Assembly (NCBI GenBank): GCA_021399445.1
Contig: JAJTUQ010000001.1
Span: 8,060,001-8,124,000, forward strand
Length of the DNA stretch: 64,000 nucleotides
Reading direction: 5' to 3'
DNA from: Xylogone sp. PMI_703
Lineage: Eukaryota > Ascomycota > Leotiomycetes
Shown here: in pieces, positions 55,117-64,000 of the stretch
Layout: each line of letters starts with the position of its first letter
Position numbering within the stretch: position 1 is the stretch's first letter
Translations under genes and position numbers: made by a program
Notes under the pieces: generated by a model
The model's database searches: none
What the model saw: only the letters and a program-made list of their open reading frames with translations
Told to the model about the DNA's origin: nothing

Positions 55117-58100
55117 TACAACAATCGGGTTCAAAACTGCAGGAACTATTAACCTACATAGAGTAGCAAGGCAGGTGAGTTTGAACTTGAGCATCATCTA
55201 ATATGCAGTGTCTGCGGAGCAGAATGCAGGCACCTTCCCGTAAAGATCTGCATAGATTAGAAGAGTTCAACCAGACGATCTCTCACTCATCCTTTTCGAG
55301 GCACCTTCCCTGGCTCGCGTGGTATGGGGGAGACGGGACGATATTCCCATGCTCAAAGGTACCGAAGCAGCTTAACCCATACGTAAATCCAGTACCGTTG
55401 CATTGCCAAGTAATCTGACAAATACCAATTCTCCGAGTAGTGTAACCAAAACAAGCATATGGAGAAAGCAGTAGGCTAGTCTACAGCTTATTAGTGTACA
55501 GCCTCAGAGCTGACAGCTCGGAAAGTGGACCCTTCAACACGGTACGGCACAGCACTACGATCCGTACCTCCTTTCCCTAAATATATGTCACCTCTCCGCA
55601 AAGTGCCCTATTCTGACGCCCTGGTTCACTTGAACTCCGGACAAGGTAAGAAGAATTATGGCATTTTCTTAAGGGAGTTTACCGTAAGGTCTTTGCGGTC
55701 TTATCTTATCCTAGACAGGGAGGATGTCGAAGCCTTGTCCACACTTCGCAAGAACCCCAGTTTTGAGCACTTGGAGGCGACAAATATTTTCGGAGTACGA
55801 CGTTTTATGCAATGCAGCCACACAGCTTTTTCCAAGATATAATAACTTGCCTGATTTCTATCGCACAGATGATAAGGCGAAAGCGGTAGAGGAATAATGC
55901 CGAACGCCCCTAGATCTAGTATGCTGGCTCGCTGTGTTGCGCCCCCATTCGGCTGAACAATTACTCCTCGCCAGCTCAAATGATGCAAAGGTTGCAGAAG
56001 CTATCGGTGTTGATAAGCAACCGTGGCAAACCCGTGGCAAGTGTACGAAGTGATACTGAAGTATATGTTCTGGTCCATATACGGAGCGAATATATGAGCT
56101 AGAACAATTATTAATTTTTGGGGCTGGGTAAACATCTCAGACATCACATAAAGGTTACTCCATAGCTCTATGACCAATTGTAGGAAATGCCTCTGCAGAA
56201 GCCACGAAATATACACCCAGCGACACTCTAATCATCTTCTTGGGTATTCAGTGCGGAATTTTCCAGCGGGCTTTCATGGGCACTCCAAGCTGACTATAAA
56301 CATCGGTTGGCTGGGAATACTCTGTATGCATAATGATATTCGAGATATTTACGAGCTCGTAAAGAGGCGGTCTATGCATGGTCCGAGGCGAAGCTATACG
56401 ACATACAAGGTTAACTAGCAATGGCGACATTTTAGGGCCTATCAGTTCAGCGCGCTCTTGGCTATAACTCTGAGCGGTATCAATTTGCGATTGAAACAGT
56501 AGATCCATAGGCACGATAGGGTAGTCCAGAACCACGGAGACCAAAATCTCACACCTGGATTTTAGCGCTTACATCGGGTGCCTGAAGCTGAACGTTAAAT
56601 CTAATGCCATGGCACTTACCGGAATGCTAGACAAACAACTGTTTCGCACTTCGGAGGCAAAAGAATGCCTATTGCTGTGGCCCAACGGCTTAATAATCGG
56701 CCGTTTTCTGCCCGTTTCATTGTAGTCGAAATAAGCAGAGAGGTTCGCTCATGTAAGCGGAACGGATCCCGCTCGTCAATTTTGGTACATACGAGATGCT
56801 GATTCTCGGCCAAGCTTTCTCGAGTGGATCCACCTGATGAGATGCTCCCTTAAAGAACACGGAATAATCGAGTATAATACGGGCGATAGAAATTCCCCGA
56901 ATCATTCGGAGAAAACACTAATCATACTGAATCCACAATTGTCATTGGCAGCACCTACCCCTTTTAACCTAACAAACAAGTAAAAAAAAGGTAATAAGCA
57001 ATGAGATAATTAGTAGAAACATAGCACGCTAAAGAGCCAAAAGCGCCTCGGTGTCATTCTAAGCAAACCTCGAGCCTAATGTACAAATTGCTTCCCAGAT
57101 TGGTAAGTAAATGCCAAGATTGATTGTCCTACGGTTCTGTATCCTACAGACTAAGCAGGTGGCACTTCGCCGAACCAAACTTCATTAATCAGCAAATGCA
57201 CAGCTCCATGTTACCAATAAGATTCAACTTTTGCCTTCATTAGGTAAGATACTATATAAAGTACAACCCTCCATATTACAAACAAAGTACGAGGTACAAG
57301 CACGAACGTGGGATTAGGATCGGAATAGGATCTGAATATGTTATAGCGCAGCGGCCGCTCTCTGAGCCTCTTTCCGATTATGTGCGCGTCAATATGGAAT
57401 ACAGTACAGTATCAACTCACCCTAATGATACGCCATGCAAGGTTATACTGTAAACCTTGAGTAACGAGCCAACTGCAGTTGATTGGCCGAAAAAGATCAC
57501 TTTAGGCATAGATCACAGGATGCATAATCAGCCGCGGCGTGCCAGGCCAGGGGACAAGACAAGATGGATCATAATTCCAAATATAAGATAACGCCTCTTC
57601 GTATATTCAAGGTGGTCTCACTTCGTCTAATTACGCTTCGAGTTAGAAAGCCAAGAACATGATCTCTTGGCGTGAGGAGGTCAAATCGAAATCGACCCCG
57701 TTCCTTACACCGTCTGGTCCGGAAAGTGCAACTGCGGGCCGCATTCAAACTAAATATCTCAACGCTGTGTCAATGCACAAAAGCCATCTGTAGGCATAAC
57801 TGATCAGTTTTATTGTGTTAGACTGAAGCCATGTAGCCCACTTTTTAATCAGTATTTAGCCAGGTTGGGCACACCGAACACAGATGCTAATTGAGGAAGG
57901 TGGTAGCCTCTTCTAGATGCTGACCGCAGACACAGTACCTTAAGTCGGTGACTCTGAACACTAATACTGTAAGGTTGACGGGCCACTAAAGCATCTGTCT
58001 TAGCCTAATTCCGTTAGCTATTACTTCCCTAGGTACAAGTGATGTGGATCCTTTGCATTATCACACCTAGCACTATGTTGTCTCCGAAGTTGTTGCGGTG

Positions 58101-59530
58101 TGTTGGAATATGTAACTGATCTCTTGCATTGATAAAGCCTGAATCTCTTAATTACCGGTAAATACAATTGGCTAGAGGTACTTCTGCCGGGGAAAAGGGT
58201 CGCACATTGTTTCTCTCTAGAGCCTACTGTCATAACAGCACTTCTGCAACGTAACTGTATATAGCAGGCATGTGCACAATACGCACGGTCTAGTAATAGG
58301 TTAGCTAGAAGATACCTAATCAAACCAGAAGATAATTATAACACTAGGAAGAAGGCTTCCTTATCATGACTCCTACAGCAAAATGCCACCGTACATCTAC
58401 TGCGATGTGTAGAGGTTGCGCACAGTGCTTTATCCGGACGCATGTGGCGCCTACATCTTGCAGGGATCTGTCAATAGGTATTCCACTAGTACCCATATAG
58501 GAATATAATCGGAACAAAGTTATCATCAAACAAAGTCATTCCTTTTTCACATAATTGGATTAGACCAGCCGATACAGAACCGTATTACTAATGACATGCG
58601 GCAGACCGCATTATTAGTGGAAATACTACTATACTCCGGTAGTAAACTCAAATTTCCGGACAGTTCAATAGTTACAGTATCCAATTCACTTGTGATCTAA
58701 GTAGCCATTGTGGGTTCCAATAATACGGCACGTAGACACAGTGTAAGACTCGGCATTTATTAAAACCCGCCCATTTTACCTGGACTAATCCCTATCCCTT
58801 TTACTGTACACTATGATATTGCCCCATATTTCGGTTAAATATATTTTTATCCGAATCAACGGATCCGAGTTTGACCATGATCCTGTTCTTGTAAAGCAAC
58901 GCTAAGAGGATCTATCCTAGTAAGACACGGCATCTTTTAGCTCGTTCTCGACATTTGTAAGCTTTTAAGTGGTCAATAAACAAAATAAATATTTAAATAT
59001 TTAAATTGATAGGAGGAAGATTTCAATCACATATAAACGATCTCCGGATCCAGGCTCTGAAAAGACATCCACTAAAATCTACTTACCCATGGTACATGAG
59101 TAGTGTATATGAGTCAAAGGAACTGATGAGTTAAACTTAGAGCAGAATGAAAGTTAAGAAGATATACAACACCACCAGGATTATAATTGGGACATTGCAA
59201 CAAAGAATAAGCTGTGCCCTTTAATGAAATATGAGATGTTGTGAGGTAGAGAGCCTCTCAGTCAGCCGTTCTGTGAGCTCGGAACGGAACAACTTCTTCC
59301 TCGCAATCACACGCCAACCGTATGTGTACAGTTGAAGGACAAACCGAAGTTGACGACTTGCTTTTCTATAGAAGTGGCAGAAGCACAATATATACAGGCA
59401 CACCAGTATCACATATACTATGTGCATGCGTAGATTCCAGTCCCCCCACATGTCGTAGCCCACAAACCACTTCACTATAGCTCAGTAAATACAGAAATTC
59501 CTTATATTTTACTCAACTCTAAGATACATC
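55117..59530. other. 4.4-kb AT-rich region without a recognisable gene
   Basis: No frame here has family motifs or a supportable exon chain. Frames at 55525-55842 and 56616-56905 are short, lack good starts and match nothing I know. The region marks the right border of the RiPP cluster and resembles old, mutated repeat or gene remnants. Confidence 0.5.
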
Positions 59531-60109
59531 ATGGATCTCTATCAGTCAGACCGTCTGATATATCGCGCCTATGAGGCTGGAGATGATCATCTCTATCACG
59601 CATTCCACGCCGACCCTGCGGTCTTTCTCAACACTTGGAAAGGTCTGCCACGGCCAGTAACAAGGAACGCAATTGAAAGGCTCCGTAAGATGCTTGATGA
59701 TAGCCTTCTGTGTGTTGTGATCTACAAGAAACCTCCTCCCAGTGTGGAATATGGCGAGCCAGAACCAATTGGGATACTTTCCGTTAAGAGTATCCCTGCC
59801 GATCTGGCTCATAACCGACGTGGAGAGATAGGTATTAAATTAAAAAGCGATGCTCATGGACAGGGCTATGGTACAGAGGCTCTCAGTTGGGCGCTGGGTT
59901 GGTGCTTCAGAACGGCCAATCTGCATCAGGTCCAGCTCGAAGCATATGAATGGAACGAGCGGGCCTTGAAAATGTATAAGCGCGTTGGATTTCAAGAAGA
60001 GGGGCGGTTAAGACAGTCAATCTGGCGAGAAGGGCGCTGGTGGGACGAAATCATCATGGGAATTTTAGAAGATGAATGGAAAGCAATCGCTGCTAGCCAT
60101 AGTGGATAA
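59531..60109 (+). CDS. GNAT-family N-acetyltransferase (RimJ/RimL-like)
   Basis: Single exon, 192 residues with a good start context (catcATGG). The acetyl-CoA site is in GIKLKSDAHGQGYGTEALSWAL (motif A, Q-G-Y-G-T), followed by LHQVQLEAYEWNERALKMYKRVGFQEEGRLRQ (motif B, N-x-x-A-x-x-x-Y-x-x-x-G-F). This is the RimL-like GNAT subgroup. Proteins of this kind in fungi acetylate small molecules or protein N termini; the substrate is unknown. Cytosolic, with no signal or membrane part. No clear link to its neighbours. Confidence 0.85.
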   Translation: MDLYQSDRLIYRAYEAGDDHLYHAFHADPAVFLNTWKGLPRPVTRNAIERLRKMLDDSLLCVVIYKKPPPSVEYGEPEPIGILSVKSIPADLAHNRRGEIGIKLKSDAHGQGYGTEALSWALGWCFRTANLHQVQLEAYEWNERALKMYKRVGFQEEGRLRQSIWREGRWWDEIIMGILEDEWKAIAASHSG

Positions 60110-61761
60110 AAAGATTCAAGTTCTAGATTCGTCCGACAAGCTACTTTTGAATTAGCTCTGGACGCCACATATTATGAGGATTGAGACAATAGTAGAATAT
60201 GGTACAGATGAGAGTCAGAGAGTTAAAGGTTATCAAAGTTCTCATAAATATTGAGAAGTTCAAGAAAGTAAATAAGAAATGTTCAGCTAGACAAATCAAG
60301 CTTCTTCTTTAGCTCTCCAGTTTTTGACTCTTGACCACATTGGAAATAACTTCACTCAGCTCAATAGTTAGGCTGACTGATATACCATGATACATAGAAT
60401 CAAGCTTTTCAGTAGTACTACCCTGACGCGCACGCCTCTACATTCACGCTAGCACCAACCCTTTACCCCTATGAAAGCATCCTTCTTCAGCACCAGTGCA
60501 TATTCTATTTTTATCAATATAATGACAATGCAACAGTGAGCAACACGTAATCAGAGGTTATAATAGCGGGTGATCATAATCACATAGAAAGCTATATCAC
60601 CAATGGATCTCTGCCCATCTAGAATACATGAGACTCGCGTGTTACAGGTGTATGATTGCTTTAGATAGCTATAGTAACTGAAACGCTCCACTTTCTGGCT
60701 TTGAGTGACTGGAAAGTCTTGGTAGTAGCAGCTACACTTGTAACAAACTGGGTATAGGCAACTAACAGGTATGGGGGTGACACTGATGAAGAAATTACCA
60801 GCCTGCCTTTGAGATGTCAAAACTCTCAGAAAGGAAATATAGGCACTCTCGAAGACGTAGACTAGATGCCTATGTATATCTACCGTATTGAAACGAGATA
60901 ATCTATTAATGAGAGCAGGGAGCGGGTGTAACTCAGTTTCATGCCGAAGTAGGCCAGGCTTATGTCCTCTAACGAGAGTCTATAAAAGTAGTTAGATTCA
61001 ACAACCACAGAGGTCACAGTCCAATCGTACCCTCTGTGAATGTAATTGCTAAAAGTAAATATATTGTGTATTTAGATCTCTTATATTTGAGATTCCACCG
61101 AGAAGGAATTCAATGACCATGATCAAGTTCAGAGGAATAGTAGCTGATAGCATCAACTCTATGAGCATGAGAAGATCGAAAGTTAGAACATTTAAACTAA
61201 ATCCAAGCACACAATGACTAGGTATAACAGACGCTCTTCTATTTTGCAACCTTTTTTCTAATTCTACCGGTTGTATTTACAAAGGCTGATGAGACCTGCC
61301 TAGTTTGGGGTGGTCCTTGCAGAGGCGCCGGACCCATCGGGAACAATAATCACCTCATCAGTCTATAAAAGTCCATTCACAACAGGGATGTATGGAAGTG
61401 CATCTGCGGAGAGTCTGCAAGGCTGAGATATCAGAGATTTTGATGAGACACTCAAATATAACAGTTTCTATTCACGAACTGCAGTTGATGCAAGAAGCTC
61501 GACAATTTGGAAATTCATGGTAATTCAATATGTACAAGTCCACATATTTTAAGGAGATATCTCCCCGAAAGATGGATCACAATCGACAATGACCAATCTA
61601 ACGAGAGTACAGCTATATGCCTGCTCCTCATATGTTCATCAATGTACTTTAAACTATATACATATATGTAAATCATGCAGCCATTTTCGTATTTTTTTCA
61701 TCACACATATAACAAAGCCTTTCCTTTCTCATTTTGTGAAAAAAAGAGCAGACATCGTCAT
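60110..61761. other. intergenic region
   Basis: No supported gene. It contains the 3' flanks of the acetyltransferase and the glucanase. AT-rich, with no clear repeat. Confidence 0.5.
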
Positions 61762-64000
61762 CTAACTTAGTTGATACAGGTTGAGTCTGTTGGAACCACC
61801 ACAGGTCTCAGCGGCGTTTCCAGCGCAGGCCATATTGCAACCAGTGTTGCCGTCAGGAGCGGGACCGCCACCGTTGCGGAGAGCATTGTCACAGTCTGTG
61901 TTTAGATATATTAGCATGCTATTTGACTTTTGGAGAAATTAGAAAACTTACAGCATTCGTCGGCATACTCAAGCCCTGCGTATGACCAACCTCCTGCCTT
62001 GCAAACTGTTTGACAAGCCTCGACAGTCATCTGGGTGGGACCGCCAGGAACGGCTTCACCATTCCCTAGTGTCCTAGTAGCAACCGAGTCAGTATAACAG
62101 CCAAGAGACTTCCAGCTGCCTGACGGTGGCGGCGGTGGGGGTGGTGGGGCAGTCGAACCTCCATGGGAGTAGAGAGTCAGGCGGTTAGAACCGCCACAGG
62201 TCTCAGAACTCTTTCCGGCACAAGCCATGTTGCAACCGGTATTTCCGTCTGGTGCAGGGCCTCCGCCATTTTGCAGAGCATTACCGCAGTAGCACTCATC
62301 AGCATACTCGGTTCCTGCAAGACTGAATCCAGCAGCAAGACAAGCAGTTTGGCATAGCTCATTAGTCATGGCGGTTGGGCCACCGGTGACTCCTTCAGCT
62401 ACTGGCAAGGACCTTGCGGCTACGCTATCGGTATAACAACCTAGAAGTGTCCATCCACCACTAGGAGGCGGGGTTGGGCTAGATGTAGCCGAGGTTGTGA
62501 GAGTAGTTGATGGGCCAGACGGGCCACCACCGGTGTTGGTACCGGGTTGGTAAATAGCAATGGTGTCGGCAAAGGTGTCAACATTGTCAGAATACACGGC
62601 TTGTGTAACGCCATTCTTTGTGATCATGTTGGTTGTTCCAACTGTGCTGAGGGAGTAGAAGTTGACGTTGGAGAAAGAGCCTTCCAAGGATATGATGTTG
62701 AGCTGGCAGTTCTCGGGTCCGTTTTGAGCAGGGCAGGTGCCATCATAGTTGTTGAAGAATGAGTAGTGGCCCGCACCGTAGACCAAGACATTGTTGGAGT
62801 TCAAGAGTCGGAAACCCCAAGCAGAGTAGCAGTTTGCTCCCTTACCAGCGCAAGTGGAAGCAAAGTTGGGATCATTGAGAGACGAAACTACGCTGAACGG
62901 AGCTGGAGCTTGTGGGTTTGGCTGGTAGTATGGAGTCTCAGTCTGGATGAATCCCATATATATGTTCTGGGTGTTGGCGAACTGATATTGATATAGGGTG
63001 TGATGCTCAACACCTGTGCCAACAAGCCAGATGTTACCGGCGGTACTCTCAATGTACAGACCTCTTCCGTTGAAGATGGTGATCTGGGTATTTCCAGAGT
63101 CATCAATATCGTGGTCTGCAGTCCATAGCCAATTGTTCTCCATGTAGAGTCCAGAAGCAGAAGGAGTAACATGCATGGACATATATGCACCAATACAGTT
63201 GTTGTTGATAGCAGTGCTGCTGGGTGTCTTGACGCACTGGGCGACTTGAAGGTTTGATCCAGCGAAACCACCAATTCTGGTGTGGACATCCCACATTCCG
63301 GATGGCGAACCGCTTGGGGAAGATAAGTTCCACTCAATAAGGGTAGCTCCAGCTTGAGCACCCTGAGTGCTAACGATCATATCTGACCACTCTACCTGAC
63401 CAGTTGAACCTGCTGTTCCTACTCGAACAACTGGCTGGGGGCTGTTAATGTTGTTGAAGAAGCTACCACTGGACATGATAACTGAGTAGGCTTCACCCAC
63501 GAGTTTAGCTCCAGCAGGGATAGTCAATGTCTTGGTGACTTTGTAGGTTCCGGCATCAAAGAACACAACCTTGCCTGCACTCGTAGCGCTGTTGATAACA
63601 TTTTGCAAAGCGGTGGTATCATCAGTGACTCCGTCACCTTTAGCGCCAGCGGTACGAACGCTAGAGAACGATGATACTGGAAGGGTGTTATACTGGGGTT
63701 TAGATCTAGTGTAGAACTTTCCTCCTGCCAAAAGAGAGCCTGGCCTGTTGAATGGGGTGATAGCTCCCTGGAACTTTTGTGGACCAGTGGGTGTGTACCT
63801 GTTACCCTGGCCCCATCCTGCAATTGTTGTCGATCCTCCATTAAGAAGCGTGGCTCCATTCACGGAAGACTTTACTGCCACTGGGACATTAGTCAAAGCA
63901 AGGTTTTCAATGATAATAGAACCAGCAGAAACGAATTTGTTAGGTGGAGCTCCGTATGAGGTCAAGATTCCGACGGGAGTGTTAGAGATAGAGCTGTCGA
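61762..64000 (-). CDS. GH55-like beta-1,3-glucanase with two WSC domains (5' end outside window)
   Basis: Two exons in the window: the large one runs from the right edge to 61952, and the last is 61895-61762. The frame is open to base 64000, so the N terminus is missing. The catalytic part shows pectate-lyase-3/GH55 features: VRTAGAKGDGVTDDTTALQNVI, VFFDAGTYKVTKTLTIPAG and MWDVHTRIGGFAGSNLQVAQC. Two WSC carbohydrate-binding domains follow a Thr/Ser/Pro linker (GCYTDSVAARSL, YADECYCGNALQNGGG, CGGSNRLTLY and the second copy GCYTDSVATRTL, ending CGGSNRLNLYQLS). The last intron splits the second ECY|CDNAL. A secreted exo- or endo-beta-1,3-glucanase acting on cell-wall glucan is the likely role. 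Confidence 0.88.

Noticed and set aside
55525..55842. 105-codon plus-strand frame right of the regulator
   Set aside because: No ATG start, no motif, no exon partner; not supportable as a gene.

Overview
This window looks like a chromosomal segment of a filamentous ascomycete (Pezizomycotina). Genes are cut by many introns of about 45-70 bases with GT-AG ends, intergenic DNA is AT-rich, and the families are typical of such fungi: DUF3328/UstYa proteins, Zn2Cys6 regulators, a fungal NACHT receptor, and a WSC-domain glucanase. The content recalls Leotiomycetes, but that placement is an inference. Most genes below were assembled by hand from several exons; junctions were accepted when reading phase and family motifs both continued across them.

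Layout. 1-13 kb: a small secreted protein, a 2EXR/F-box-like protein, a short-chain dehydrogenase, an LsdA/Rds1-like secreted ferritin-fold protein, a sugar transporter, a small conserved protein and an HD-domain hydrolase. 13-26 kb: a DHA1 multidrug transporter, a decayed Old Yellow Enzyme gene, a PF11951-type regulator, an ABC-transporter relic, a catechol O-methyltransferase and a probably frameshifted membrane protein. 26-34 kb: a PEP mutase/isocitrate lyase-like enzyme, a 1,475-residue Goodbye-NACHT-TPR receptor and an EamA (DMT) transporter.

The most important region is 34.9-55.1 kb. It is a fungal RiPP (dikaritin-type) gene cluster. At its centre is a secreted precursor (44067-44600) made of a signal peptide plus eight copies of an 18-residue unit, QTTGDKSPKYEDYEV(S/T)KR, separated by Kex2-type KR sites. 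Around it lie nine UstYa-like (DUF3328) oxidase genes in three subtypes, two UstQ-like membrane tyrosinases and a Zn2Cys6 regulator. The likely job is: secretion, Kex2 cutting into 16-mers, then oxidative tailoring or cyclisation around the two tyrosines (Y-x-x-Y) by UstYa proteins and tyrosinase, under a pathway-specific regulator. The product is unknown. The cluster shows internal duplication (two [UstYa <-> tyrosinase] divergent modules and a tandem UstYa pair with identical intron phases) and partial decay: one tyrosinase lacks a CuB histidine and one UstYa gene carries a one-base frameshift.

55-59.5 kb is an AT-rich stretch without a recognisable gene. The window ends with a GNAT acetyltransferase and a GH55-like beta-1,3-glucanase with two WSC domains, whose N terminus runs off the right edge.
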